From Nonomuraea deserti (GTDB lineage Bacteria; Actinomycetota; Actinomycetes; Streptosporangiales; Streptosporangiaceae), in contig NZ_SMKO01000014.1 of assembly GCF_004348685.1 (NCBI RefSeq), positions 36,778 through 100,777 of the forward strand: DNA of 64,000 nt, in the 5' to 3' direction. This document shows, in pieces, positions 47,718-56,776 of the stretch. A program made the position numbers and the translations under genes. The notes below the pieces were generated by a model, which had not been told where the DNA came from, did not search any database, and saw nothing but the letters and a program-made list of their open reading frames with translations. Positions within the stretch are counted from its first letter, which is position 1. Each line of letters opens with the position of its first letter.

Positions 47718-48281
47718 ATGCGACGGTGCGGTGAGTGCGGGCAGTGGGAGCCGGCCGGTGCCCATGGTTGTGCCCGGTGCGCGAGGCTGGTCGACGAGAT
47801 CGTGGAGGAGGGCTGGCGGGCCTTCCTGGAGCGCGAGTTCGGCGCGCCGGAGCCGCCCGGCGAGCGGCTGATCGCCGAGATGGTCGTGGACGAACCGGAC
47901 CGGCATGTGTGGCGCGTGGTGGACGCCGCGTACGACCGCCTGACCTGCCCGGAGTGCGGCGGCCGGCTCAGCAGGGGCCCGGCCGGGTGCGCCCCCTGCG
48001 ACCTGGCCAACGGTTTCCGTTATTCGGCCATCGAGATCGACCGTCCGGGTGTGCCGCCGGGCAACGAGCACGCGCTGCGGGTCAACGTGGCCGTGACGCG
48101 CCGGCCGTACGGGATCTCGGCGTCGGAGGTGCTGCTGCGGCGCCTCTCCCTGCCCGCGCTCCTGGACGGCCGGCTGCCCACCGTGGAGCAGGCCCAGGCC
48201 ACCAAGGCCCTGGTGGGCAAGGGCGCTTCCGAGGCGGAACTGGCCGCGGTCATCTTCGGTGACTGGGGGAGCGGCCCCTAA
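47718..48281 (+). CDS. Protein with paired Cys motifs (zinc-ribbon-like), unknown function
   Basis: Encodes 187 residues from ATG 47718. Cys pairs occur near the N terminus (CGEC, then CARC) and in the middle (CPECGG, then CAPC), so two zinc-ribbon-type sites are likely. The C-terminal half (ALRVNVAVTRRPYGISASEVLLRRLSL) may bind nucleic acid. I do not recognise the family. It overlaps the convergent Uma2 gene by 4 nt. Confidence 0.75.
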   Translation: MRRCGECGQWEPAGAHGCARCARLVDEIVEEGWRAFLEREFGAPEPPGERLIAEMVVDEPDRHVWRVVDAAYDRLTCPECGGRLSRGPAGCAPCDLANGFRYSAIEIDRPGVPPGNEHALRVNVAVTRRPYGISASEVLLRRLSLPALLDGRLPTVEQAQATKALVGKGASEAELAAVIFGDWGSGP

Positions 48282-48853
48282 GCGGGTGGCCAGGTCAAGG
48301 TGAGATCGAGGTCCACCTCGAATCCCACGTTGAGCTGCAGGCGCTTGCGATGGATACCCGTAGGGACATAGGCCTTGACCGCAGGCTCGAGTTCGAAGGT
48401 GTAGACCACGGGCACGCCGTCTTCTTGTTCGACGCGCCAGAAGTGCTTGATGCCGGCGTTGGAGTATTTGATCGGTTTGGTCGTCCGATCCCTCTCCAGG
48501 GATTCCTCCGACACCACTTCAGCCACGAGGTGCACATCCTCTGGCCGGAAAGAAGTGGTTCTCGCGCCGATCGCTGATTTCTTCACCAGGAGGATGTCTG
48601 GTTCCGGACGCTGGCGCATGCCCAGCGTGACCGTCATCTCGCGAACGACCGCCAGATGCGTCGGCGGTTTGAGAGAGGTCTCGAACAGCCTGATGGCATA
48701 GAGGTGAAAGGCCGTCTGCGGCGACATCATGATGAGTGACCCATCGATCAGCTCGACGTGCCGGGGCGCGTCGGGGGGAAGGTGATCGAGCATGTCGGCG
48801 GTCCAGCCACCGGGAGGGCCGGGGTAGAACCACTCCGGGAGGGCCGTGGTCAT
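48278..48853 (-). CDS. Uma2-family (PD-(D/E)XK-type) protein
   Basis: Encodes 191 residues with GGAGG 7 nt before the ATG. The Uma2/DUF820 pattern is present: HVELIDGSLIMMSP, EPDILLVKK (metal Asp) and DVHLVAEVVSEES (acidic residue), followed by Lys in PIKYSNAGIKHFWRVE. The fold is that of restriction endonucleases, but the biological role is unclear; such genes multiply in actinobacteria and cyanobacteria. Confidence 0.9.
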   Translation of the reverse strand: MTTALPEWFYPGPPGGWTADMLDHLPPDAPRHVELIDGSLIMMSPQTAFHLYAIRLFETSLKPPTHLAVVREMTVTLGMRQRPEPDILLVKKSAIGARTTSFRPEDVHLVAEVVSEESLERDRTTKPIKYSNAGIKHFWRVEQEDGVPVVYTFELEPAVKAYVPTGIHRKRLQLNVGFEVDLDLTLTWPPA

Positions 48854-48912
48854 CGGAATGCCTCCTCAGCGAAGCTCACGCGACGCATCCATTGTGTCAC
48901 AAGGAGCGATGG

Positions 48913-49518
48913 TCAGGGTTCGTTCCTGCGCTCCTCCATCGTGCGGCGGTAGAGGTCGTCGATCTCGTCCAGCGGGTCGGGGTCGCGGCGGCGGGCCTCG
49001 ATCTCCAGGTCGGTGCGGGAGGTCAGATCGGCGATGCCCGACGCGGTGTGGTGGACCTGGTCGTTGAGCAGGCCGGTGCGGATGCGGGCGCACGTGGCCG
49101 TCAGCTTGGCCTGGTGCTCCCTGAGCCGGTCAAGCGTGACGTGGTCGACGTAAGGAGACACGCGCTGCTGCTGGGCGAACATCGCCAGCTGCCCGTCGTG
49201 CGTGTCGACATGCTTCGTCAGGTCGGCCATGATCCTCGGCAGGTCGCCCAGACCCCACCCCTGGCGCTGGGCCTGATCGACGGCCTGGCGGGTGAGTGAC
49301 ATCTCGCGGCGCAGGTCGAGCCGGAGGCGCTCGACCTCTGCGGCCTCGCCCGTGCCCATCGCGTTGACGTGCGTGGTGATCCGGGTCGTGGCCTCCCTGG
49401 CCTTGACCGCGGCCTTCTTTCCCAGCTTGACCAGCACGTAGATGCCGACGCCGCCCAGCAACAGGAGGAACGCCAGGATCACCAGTGCGATGAGAAGGAT
49501 TTCGCTGATCTCCGCCAC
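48913..49518 (-). CDS. Single-pass membrane protein with coiled-coil body
   Basis: Encodes 201 residues. One transmembrane helix (about 7-30, ILLIALVILAFLLLLGGVGIYVLV) precedes a charged helical body (AVDQAQRQG, VTLDRLREHQAKLTATCARI). The GTG start directly follows AGGAG, closer than usual, so the true start could be slightly later. No family recognised; a scaffold or stress-related role is speculation. Confidence 0.7.
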   Translation of the reverse strand: MAEISEILLIALVILAFLLLLGGVGIYVLVKLGKKAAVKAREATTRITTHVNAMGTGEAAEVERLRLDLRREMSLTRQAVDQAQRQGWGLGDLPRIMADLTKHVDTHDGQLAMFAQQQRVSPYVDHVTLDRLREHQAKLTATCARIRTGLLNDQVHHTASGIADLTSRTDLEIEARRRDPDPLDEIDDLYRRTMEERRNEP

Positions 49519-49706
49519 CTCCTGTGGGAATCGATGATGTGAAGGATAGTCGGGCAGGGCGGGTCTGGCGCGCCTGGCCGGGGCCGCTCTTGATCGATCA
49601 GTTTGGCCTGTGTTTCAGTTCACCATCGACATCGGTCGCCGGGCAGCGGGTCACGCCGGCCGGCGACGCGGCCTGAGGCGCTTGTGCGGCAGAAGGGAAC
49701 ACGGCG

Positions 49707-50543
49707 GTGCTTGAGGACAAGGTTGTGATCGTCACTGGCGGGGCGAGGGGGATGGGGGCCGCGACGGCGCGGCGGTGTGCCGCGGCGGGGGCGCGGGTGG
49801 TCCTCACGGATGTGCTGGTTGACGAGGGTACGGCCACGGCCAAGGATTTGGACGCCCGCTTCATCGCCCACGATGTGCGGGATCAGGATCAGTGGGCGGC
49901 GGTGGTCGCTCAGACGGTCGACGAACACGGGCGGCTCGACGGGCTGGTGAACAACGCGGGCATCGCCACCATGCTGATGATCGAGCAGCAGTCGGCCGAG
50001 GAGTTCGAGCACGTGCTGCGGGTCAACCTGCTCGGTGTCTTCCTGGGCCTCAAGGCGGTGGTGGGGCCCATGCGGGAGTCGGGCGGCGGCGCGATCGTGA
50101 ATCTGTCGTCGGTCGCCGGCCTCAGCGCCCTGCCCGGCACGGGTGGCTACGGCGCCTCGAAGTGGGGGGTGCGCGGGCTGACCAAGATCGCGGCGCTGGA
50201 GTTCGGGCGGCACCGCATCCGGGTCAACTCCGTGCATCCCGGGATGATCGTCACCACGATGACCGAGCCGCTCGGCGCGGTGTCCGGCGACGGCACCTTT
50301 CCTCTCGCCCCGGCCGGGCGCTGGGGGGAGCCGGAGGAGGTCGCGGAGACGATCGCGTTCCTGCTGTCCGACGCGGCTTCGTACGTGACGGGGGCCGAGC
50401 TGGCCGTCGACGGCGGGCTGACGGCGGGGGAGGCCGCGCTGCTGCTCCGCCCCGACAGAAGCCGTATGGAGGGGAACCGGCAGGAAGAGGGCCCGCGGGA
50501 CGGGAACGGGCCGGACGACGACCGGCCGGAAGGGAAGCGGTAG
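49707..50543 (+). CDS. Short-chain dehydrogenase/reductase (classical type)
   Basis: Encodes 278 residues. TGGARGMG (cofactor), NNAG, Ser in NLSSVAG and YGASK (catalytic Tyr and Lys) are intact, and the fold ends at ELAVDGGLTAG. The C-terminal 35 residues (RPDRSRMEGNRQEE onwards) are an extra charged, probably disordered tail. It resembles 3-alpha/20-beta-hydroxysteroid dehydrogenases. Followed after 4 nt by an alpha/beta hydrolase gene, so the two are one operon. Confidence 0.92.
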   Translation: MLEDKVVIVTGGARGMGAATARRCAAAGARVVLTDVLVDEGTATAKDLDARFIAHDVRDQDQWAAVVAQTVDEHGRLDGLVNNAGIATMLMIEQQSAEEFEHVLRVNLLGVFLGLKAVVGPMRESGGGAIVNLSSVAGLSALPGTGGYGASKWGVRGLTKIAALEFGRHRIRVNSVHPGMIVTTMTEPLGAVSGDGTFPLAPAGRWGEPEEVAETIAFLLSDAASYVTGAELAVDGGLTAGEAALLLRPDRSRMEGNRQEEGPRDGNGPDDDRPEGKR

Positions 50544-50547
50544 GCGG

Positions 50548-51348
50548 ATGCCGTACGCCGACGTCGGGGAGGATGTCCGGCTCTTCTACACCGATGACGG
50601 TGACGGGCCGCCGCTGCTGCTCGTCCACGGGTGGGGCGCCGACTCGCACCAGTGGTCGTGGCACATCGACGCGCTGGCGGTCCGGCACCGCGTGATCGCC
50701 GTCGACCTGCGCGGGCACGGTTACTCGTCGGTTCCGGAGACGGGCAACACGCCCCGCGCGATGGCCGGCGACCTGCACGCCCTGCTCGGCGACCACCTCG
50801 GCATCCCGCAGGCGACCGTGGCCGGGCACTCGATGGGCGCCCAGGTGGTGTCCATCCTCGCCGTCGAGCATCCCCGGCAGGTACGCGGGATCGTCGCCGT
50901 CGACCCCGGCTACGGCATGACGGCGGACATCGCCGCCGGTTTCCCCCGGATGATCGCGGGCCTGCGTGGCGAGCACGCGCACACGGTCGCCGAGCAGATC
51001 GACGAGTGGTGCACGAACGCCGCCACCCCCGCCGTCATCAGGCGCTGGCACAAACGCCGGCTGCACGGCATGCCGCCGCACGTGCTGGCGGAGGCGTTCG
51101 AGGCGATGTTCACCGGTCCGGACGCGATCGGGGTGCGGCCGGCCTCCGACGACTATCTGGCGCGCAGGCGGTGCCCGGTGCTGTCGATCTGGTCGGATCC
51201 GGGCCGGGCGCGCTGGGAGGCCGGGCTGCTGAGCGATCCGGCCTCGAAGGTGGTGTGCTGGGAGGGTTCGAGCCACCGGCTGCACGAGGAACGGGCCGCC
51301 GAGTTCGTGCACCTGGTGGAGGGATGGGTGGCCCGCCTGCGGACGTGA
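50548..51348 (+). CDS. Alpha/beta-fold hydrolase
   Basis: Encodes 266 residues. LLLVHGWGAD supplies the oxyanion hole, AGHSMGAQV the nucleophile Ser and SSHRLHEE the likely His. It follows the SDR by 4 nt, which suggests oxidation of an alcohol and hydrolysis of the resulting ester or lactone in one pathway. Substrate unknown. Confidence 0.9.
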   Translation: MPYADVGEDVRLFYTDDGDGPPLLLVHGWGADSHQWSWHIDALAVRHRVIAVDLRGHGYSSVPETGNTPRAMAGDLHALLGDHLGIPQATVAGHSMGAQVVSILAVEHPRQVRGIVAVDPGYGMTADIAAGFPRMIAGLRGEHAHTVAEQIDEWCTNAATPAVIRRWHKRRLHGMPPHVLAEAFEAMFTGPDAIGVRPASDDYLARRRCPVLSIWSDPGRARWEAGLLSDPASKVVCWEGSSHRLHEERAAEFVHLVEGWVARLRT

Positions 51349-51370
51349 CCGGCCGGCGACCGGACCGGGG

Positions 51371-51976
51371 TCAGGCCGGGGGGAGGCCTCCGGCCGCCCT
51401 TCTGCGGGCGCGTCGGCGGCGTACTCTCCTGATGAGCCACCAGCTCAGGACGGCGAGCAGCAGCAGCGCGACGATCACGAGGACGGGCAGGAAGATCGCG
51501 ACCAGGCTCAGGCCGAGCGAGCCCGCGTCCTCCGCCGTGCTCACGACCGGCGCGCCGGTCCCGGCCGTGCCGACGTTGATCACCGGCCGGGCGGTGGTCT
51601 TGATCACGTGTACGGCCAGCGCCATCACGATGCCCAGCAGCCATCCGGCCCACGGGTGCTCGGCCATCCAGGTCGACCGGTCGAGCTCGGCGGCGGCGCT
51701 CGTGGCGGAGAACACCACGCCGCCCGACGCCGGGCGGATCACGGTCTGGATGGCGTCGTTGACGCTGTCGACGGCGGGGACCTTGTCGAGGACCGTCTCC
51801 GCGATCAGCAACACCCCGATCACGGCGATCACGCCCCAGTTGGACAGCCAGGCGTAGCCGTCGGGGAGCTTGACGGCGTCGGTGAGGTTGGCGAGCACGC
51901 CCACGACCAGAAGCGGGATGTAGGCGTTGAGCCCGGCGGCCGTGGACAGGCCCAGACCGGTCAGAGCGGCGAGCAT
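51371..51976 (-). CDS. DUF4126-family membrane protein
   Basis: Encodes 201 residues with about four hydrophobic segments (LGLSTAAGLNAYIPLLVVGVL, WGVIAVIGVLLIAETVLDKV, GWLLGIVMALAVHVI, LVIVALLLLAVLSWWLI) and an Arg-rich C terminus. It matches DUF4126 by its N-terminal AGLNAYIPLL and DKVPAVDSVND. Function unknown. Confidence 0.85.
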   Translation of the reverse strand: MLAALTGLGLSTAAGLNAYIPLLVVGVLANLTDAVKLPDGYAWLSNWGVIAVIGVLLIAETVLDKVPAVDSVNDAIQTVIRPASGGVVFSATSAAAELDRSTWMAEHPWAGWLLGIVMALAVHVIKTTARPVINVGTAGTGAPVVSTAEDAGSLGLSLVAIFLPVLVIVALLLLAVLSWWLIRRVRRRRARRRAAGGLPPA

Positions 51977-51980
51977 GCCC

Positions 51981-52886
51981 CTAGTCTGCCCGGGCCGCGT
52001 CGTCCATGAGGCCCGTCAGGGCGGGACCGGTGAACTCGGCCACCGCCCGCTCGTACTTCTCCATCCCCCACGACCAGAAGTCGAAGTCGATGCTCTCGTT
52101 CGCGCTGTCCTGGATGGAGGCCCAGAGCGTCCAGCCGTACTTGGACATCAGGCCGAGCAGGCGGGCGCGGGCGATCCTGTGGCGGAGCGGGCGGCCGTAG
52201 TACGCGGTGACGAGCGCCTCCAGGTGGTCCAGCGGCAGGTCGGACTCGCTCCAGACGTTGCCGAGCTCGAAGCAGGGGTCGTTGTTGCCGGCGTACTCGT
52301 AGTCGATCAGCCAGAGGCGCCGGCCGTCGTCGAGGATGTTGCCGGGCAGGAGGTCGTTGTTACACGGAACCGTGCCTTCATCCCGTATAGCCAGACATTT
52401 CCGGATCTCGGCCACGGCGGGCATGAAGTCGAGATATCTGGCCGGAAGCCGGAAGCCGCGTTCCTGGACGATCTCCAGGTAACGCCGCTGCACGTCGAAC
52501 ATGTCGAAGTCGCTCACGAACCGCGGCCCGGCGTGCAACCGCCGGCACACCTCCGCCACCCTCGGCAGGTTGGCCGGATCGAGCAGATCCGCCTCGGTGA
52601 ACGTGCGCGCCTCGAGGTAACCCACCACGAGCACCCCCTGGCCGGGCAGGTAGGCGTGCACCGGCGCGCCGACCCCGGCGCGCGCCGCGGCGAGCGAGTT
52701 GGCGTGCTCGGCGTCCCTGTCGATGGCCAGCAGCGTGCCGTCGCTGGCCGACACGCGCACGACGTACGCGCCGCCGGGCGTGGTCACCTTATAGTTGCGA
52801 TTGGTCAGCCCTCCTGGCAGCTCCTCCACGGCTCGTGGCACGCCGGACAGCAGGGGGATGCGATCGAGGAGCTGGGCAACGGCCAT
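51981..52886 (-). CDS. Choline/ethanolamine kinase-like phosphotransferase
   Basis: Encodes 301 residues from ATG 52886. GGLTNRNYKV and the Lys/Arg region bind ATP; CNNDLLPGNIL is the catalytic loop (usually HND) and LIDYEYAG the metal-binding motif. The start is set by TAGCAT (52892-52897) 5 nt upstream, a leaderless arrangement, over an upstream TTG. Divergent from the dehydrogenase across a GntR-type operator, suggesting choline or aminoalcohol metabolism. Confidence 0.88.
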   Translation of the reverse strand: MAVAQLLDRIPLLSGVPRAVEELPGGLTNRNYKVTTPGGAYVVRVSASDGTLLAIDRDAEHANSLAAARAGVGAPVHAYLPGQGVLVVGYLEARTFTEADLLDPANLPRVAEVCRRLHAGPRFVSDFDMFDVQRRYLEIVQERGFRLPARYLDFMPAVAEIRKCLAIRDEGTVPCNNDLLPGNILDDGRRLWLIDYEYAGNNDPCFELGNVWSESDLPLDHLEALVTAYYGRPLRHRIARARLLGLMSKYGWTLWASIQDSANESIDFDFWSWGMEKYERAVAEFTGPALTGLMDDAARAD

Positions 52887-52914
52887 GGTCGATGCTAGCT
52901 CCACCGGCCTAAAC

Positions 52915-52924
52915 GGTCTAGACC
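52915..52924. promoter_or_regulatory. GntR/HutC-type operator
   Basis: GGTCTAGACC is a perfect 10-bp palindrome of the type bound by GntR/HutC regulators (compare DasR sites). It overlaps the expected -35 position (52919-52924) of the leaderless dehydrogenase promoter, whose -10 is TAGCCT at 52942-52947. The GntR gene lies just downstream of the dehydrogenase. Confidence 0.65.
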
Positions 52925-52954
52925 TTTTATGGTACGGCGGTTAGCCTCGCGACC

Positions 52955-55315
52955 ATGAGCGACTCGGCCCGCATCGTGATCATCGGTGGTGGGGTGGGCG
53001 GCACGTCCGTCGCCTACCACCTCACCCGACTAGGCGAACGCGACGTCGTCCTGCTGGATCGGGACGAGCTCACCAGCGGCTCCACCTTCCACTCCGCGGG
53101 CCTGGTCGGCCAGCTGCGCGCCGACCCGACGCTGACCCGCATGAACCAGTACTCCGTCGAGCTCTACCGCACCCTCGACGCCGGCTGGACGGAGTGCGGC
53201 GGCATCAAGCTGGCCTCCACGCCCGAGCGCATGGCGGAGATCCGCCGGCAGATCGGCTGGGCGCGCACGTTCGGGCTGCCGCTGCGGGAGATCTCGGTGG
53301 CGGAGGCCGTCGAGCTGTTCCCCCTGATGGACCCCGAAAGGGTCGTGGGGGCCGCGTACCTGCCCACGGACGGGCAGGTGGACCCGTCCCAGCTCTGCTA
53401 CGCGCTGGCCGCGCGCGCCCGCGAGGGCGGGGCGAGGCTGCGCACCAAGACGCGCGTCCTCGGCATCACCACCGCCCGCGGCCGGGTCACCGGCGTGCGC
53501 ACCGACCAGGGCGACATCGACTGCGAGATCGTGGTCAACTGCGGCGGCATGTTCGCCGCCGAGATCGGCCGCATGGCCGGCGTGCGCGTCCCGATCGTGC
53601 CGATGTCCCACCAGTACGTGGTGACCGACGCCTTTCACGACCACACGGGCCTGCCCACGCTGCGCGACCCCGACCTGCTCGTCTACTACCGGCAGGAGGT
53701 GCAGGGCCTGGTCATGGGCGGCTACGAGCGCACGTGCGCGCCCTGGACGGCCGGGGCCGACACCTTCGACGCGGTGCCTCCCGACTTCAACGGCCGGCTC
53801 CTGCCCGAGGACTGGGCGAGATTCGAGGAGATCTCCGACAACTCCAGGATCCGCGTGCCGGCGATGGCCGACGTCGGCATCCGCAAGCTGATCAACGGCC
53901 CCGAGGCGTTCACCCCCGACAACGAGTTCTGCCTGGGGGAGACGGAGGTGGGCGGGTTCTTCGTCGCGGCCGGGTTCTGCGCCCACGGCATCGCCGGTGC
54001 CGGCGGCATCGGCAAGGTGATGGCGGAGTGGATCGTCGAGGGCGAGCCCGCCATGGACGTCCGGCACATGGACATCCGCCGCTTCGGCCGCCACTACCGC
54101 TCGCCGTCGTACACGATCAAGCGCGCGGTCGAGAACTACGAGACGTACTACGACATCCGCTATCCCGGCCATGAGCGGTCGGCGGGACGGCCGCTGCGGG
54201 TCTCGCCCGCGTACGCGTGGCACCAGCGGCACGGGGCCGTCTTCGGCGAGAAGGCGGGCTGGGAGCGGGTCAACTACTACGCGGCCAACGCCGCCGAAGG
54301 GGACGGCGAGCGCCCCGCCGGCTGGGCGGGGCGCGAGTGGTCGCCCGCGACCGGGGCGGAGCACCGGGCCACGCGCACGGCCGCGGGGCTGTTCGACGAG
54401 AGCTCGTTCGCCAAGATCGAGGTCACCGGTCCCGACGCGGCCACCCTGCTGGAGTGGGTGTGCGACAACCGGGTCGCTCGCGAGGTGGGCGCCGTCACCT
54501 ACACCCAGGCGCTCAACCGGCGCGGCGGCATCGAGTGCGACTTCACCGTCACCCGGCGCGGCGAGGAGGAGTTCCTCATCGTCACCGGCACCGCGTGCGG
54601 CACGCACGATTTCGGCTGGCTGCGCAAACAGGCCGCGCTCACGGGCTCGACCGCGAGGATCGCCGACGTCACCGGCCAGTACGCCTGCGTCGCCCTGTGG
54701 GGGCCGCGCGCCCGCGACATCCTGTCCGGCCTCACCCCCGACCCGCTCGACTTCCCGTTCATGTCGTCACGTGAGCTCACCGTGGGCGACGTGCCGGTGC
54801 TGGCGCTGCGGGTGACGTTCGTGGGGGAGCACGGCTGGGAGCTCTACTGCTCCAGCGAGTACGGGCTCGCGCTGTGGCAGGCGCTGTGGGAGGCGGGCGA
54901 GCCGCACGGGATGGCGGCCTGCGGCTACCGCGCCATCGACAGCCTCCGGCTGGAGAAGGGCTACCGGGTGTGGGGCGCCGACATCGGGCCGGAGACGACG
55001 CCGTACGAGGCGGGGCTGGGGTTCTGCGTCAAGCCGGACAAGGACTTCCTCGGCAGGGACGCCCTCGACCCCGACCCCGGGAGGAGGCTGCGCTGCGTGA
55101 CGCTGAGCGACCCGAGGGCAATCGCGCTCGGCAACGAGCCGGTCCGGGTGGACGGCCAGGTGCTGGCCCGCGTCACCTCCGGCGGGTACGGCTACACCGC
55201 CGGCCGGTCAATCGCCTACGCCTACCTGCCGGTCGAGCCGGGGGCCGGGGTGGAGATCGAGGTCGAGGGCGCCTGGGTGCCGGGAACCGTGGTCAGGACC
55301 CCGCTGGTTCCGTGA
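52955..55315 (+). CDS. Dimethylglycine/sarcosine dehydrogenase-like FAD oxidoreductase fused to aminomethyltransferase domain
   Basis: Encodes 786 residues. The N-terminal FAD domain has GGGVGGTSVAYHL and GSTFHSAGL, the His being the residue that bonds FAD covalently in relatives. The C-terminal half (about 420-786) is a GCV_T-type folate-binding domain (FDESSFAKIEVTG, GFCVKPDKDFLGRDAL). It would demethylate N-methylglycines and pass formaldehyde to tetrahydrofolate. The start fits TAGCCT 7 nt upstream. Confidence 0.9.
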   Translation: MSDSARIVIIGGGVGGTSVAYHLTRLGERDVVLLDRDELTSGSTFHSAGLVGQLRADPTLTRMNQYSVELYRTLDAGWTECGGIKLASTPERMAEIRRQIGWARTFGLPLREISVAEAVELFPLMDPERVVGAAYLPTDGQVDPSQLCYALAARAREGGARLRTKTRVLGITTARGRVTGVRTDQGDIDCEIVVNCGGMFAAEIGRMAGVRVPIVPMSHQYVVTDAFHDHTGLPTLRDPDLLVYYRQEVQGLVMGGYERTCAPWTAGADTFDAVPPDFNGRLLPEDWARFEEISDNSRIRVPAMADVGIRKLINGPEAFTPDNEFCLGETEVGGFFVAAGFCAHGIAGAGGIGKVMAEWIVEGEPAMDVRHMDIRRFGRHYRSPSYTIKRAVENYETYYDIRYPGHERSAGRPLRVSPAYAWHQRHGAVFGEKAGWERVNYYAANAAEGDGERPAGWAGREWSPATGAEHRATRTAAGLFDESSFAKIEVTGPDAATLLEWVCDNRVAREVGAVTYTQALNRRGGIECDFTVTRRGEEEFLIVTGTACGTHDFGWLRKQAALTGSTARIADVTGQYACVALWGPRARDILSGLTPDPLDFPFMSSRELTVGDVPVLALRVTFVGEHGWELYCSSEYGLALWQALWEAGEPHGMAACGYRAIDSLRLEKGYRVWGADIGPETTPYEAGLGFCVKPDKDFLGRDALDPDPGRRLRCVTLSDPRAIALGNEPVRVDGQVLARVTSGGYGYTAGRSIAYAYLPVEPGAGVEIEVEGAWVPGTVVRTPLVP

Positions 55316-56063
55316 CGCCGCTGCGCACCGAGATCCGCACCCGGTCGGGACGGAACAGGTCGCGGGCGAACTCCACGGGCATGCCGCCGGCCGCGTACGC
55401 CGTGCGCTCGATCAGCATGAGCGGCGCGCCCGGCGTCATGCCCAGCTCCGCGGCCTCGGCAGGACGGGCGATCACCGGGTCGAGCCGCTCGACCGCCGTG
55501 CGCGGCGCCAGGTCGTAGCGGCCGGCCAGCAGGGCGTAGAGGGAGCCGGTGAGATCCTGGTCGAGCAGGCCGGGCAGGTCGGGGAAGTAGGAGCGTTCGA
55601 GCGCCACAGGCGATCGCCCCCTGGCCGACCGCGCCGAGCGCACCCTGGCCACCTCGTGCACCGGCGAGCCGGGCGCGACCCGCAGCGCCCTGGCCACCGC
55701 CGCGGGCGCGGGCACCGTCGCCGCCACGAGGATGCGCGCCTCGGCCCGCAGGTGCGCCCGCCGCAGCTGCTCGGTGAACCCGGTCAGCCCGGTCAGGTCG
55801 CACTCGATGCGCGGTTCGGCCACGAACGCGCCGCCCGCCCTGCCGGGCATCCTGACGAGCACGCCGTCGCGTTCCAGCGTGGCCAGCGCCTGCCTGAGCG
55901 TCATCCTGCTCACGCCGAGCCGCCCGGCCAGCTCGCGCTCACCGGGAAGCCGATCGCCCGGCGCCAGCTCGCCGCTGGAGATCGACTCGAGCAGCCACCG
56001 CTCGATCTGCACGTGCGCGGGGACGCCGGTGCCGCGCTCCAGCTGAGGCGGTGTCCCTACCAC
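55293..56063 (-). CDS. GntR-family (HutC-type) transcriptional regulator
   Basis: Encodes 256 residues. The N-terminal winged helix (QIERWLLESISSGELAPGDRLPGERELAGRLGVSRMTLRQAL) is a standard GntR domain, and the C-terminal UTRA domain (VARALRVAPGSPVHEVARVRSA) binds an effector. The GTG start fits TACGAT 6 nt upstream (leaderless). Its end overlaps the dehydrogenase gene by 23 nt. A matching operator lies at 52915. Confidence 0.93.
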   Translation of the reverse strand: MVGTPPQLERGTGVPAHVQIERWLLESISSGELAPGDRLPGERELAGRLGVSRMTLRQALATLERDGVLVRMPGRAGGAFVAEPRIECDLTGLTGFTEQLRRAHLRAEARILVAATVPAPAAVARALRVAPGSPVHEVARVRSARSARGRSPVALERSYFPDLPGLLDQDLTGSLYALLAGRYDLAPRTAVERLDPVIARPAEAAELGMTPGAPLMLIERTAYAAGGMPVEFARDLFRPDRVRISVRSGVTEPAGS

Positions 56064-56081
56064 ACGCGCATCGTAGCCCGG

Positions 56082-56687
56082 TCAGCCCTTGGCGGGCTCC
56101 CGCGGCCGTGGAGGGGGCAGGGGCAGCGGCAGGCCCGGCAAGCCGTCGATGCTGGTGGCGACGTGCTCCTTGCGGGAGAAATAGGTGTTGAGCGACTCGT
56201 CGTCCTCCCGGGCGAACCGCTTGGCGTGCAGGTCGCGGTCCTGCTCGTAGGACATGAGGGGAACCGCGAAGCCGCAGGTGTCGCGGATCAGCTCGGCGTG
56301 GACGACCACGATCGCGCGCAGCCCGTGCAGTCCGGCGTCGACCGCAGGGAAGCGGGCGACCAGCTCGGCCCACCGGGGGTCGTCCCTGAAGACGGGCTCG
56401 CCGCGCCCGTGCACCCGCACGATGGTCGGAGGACCTTGGAAGGCGCACCACATCAAGGTGATCCGGCCGTTCTCGCGCAGATGGGCGACGGTCTCCGCGT
56501 TGCTGCCCGCGAAGTCGAGGTAGGCCACCGTCTGCTCGTCGAGAACCGCCAGCGAACCGCTCACCCCCTTGGGGGAGAGGTTGATCGTGCCGTCGCCGGC
56601 GAGGGGCGCGGTCGCCGTGAAGAACACGGGCTGCGCCTCGATGAACGCCCGCAAGCGGCCGGTGATGGCGTCGTATGTCTTGCCCAC
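56082..56687 (-). CDS. Pyridoxamine-5'-phosphate-oxidase-family flavoprotein
   Basis: Encodes 201 residues from GTG 56687, with GGAG 10 nt upstream. The split-barrel fold is indicated by PVFFTATAPLAGDGTINLSPKG, ITLMWCAFQGPP and RVHGRGEPVF. Members bind FMN or F420; the substrate cannot be read. Probably cotranscribed with the nitronate monooxygenase gene 89 nt upstream. Confidence 0.88.
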   Translation of the reverse strand: MGKTYDAITGRLRAFIEAQPVFFTATAPLAGDGTINLSPKGVSGSLAVLDEQTVAYLDFAGSNAETVAHLRENGRITLMWCAFQGPPTIVRVHGRGEPVFRDDPRWAELVARFPAVDAGLHGLRAIVVVHAELIRDTCGFAVPLMSYEQDRDLHAKRFAREDDESLNTYFSRKEHVATSIDGLPGLPLPLPPPRPREPAKG

Positions 56688-56776
56688 GGTTCGTCGTCTC
56701 CGTCTTCGGGTGAAGGAGCGCGGCGCGTGACAACGGGCCGCCGGGCGCCATTCTCCCCGACCGGCCGCCGCGGGCG

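Noticed and set aside
47360..48010. Long minus-strand frame opposite the zinc-ribbon gene
   Set aside because: Only its last 22 codons have a ribosome binding site; the rest is a shadow frame.
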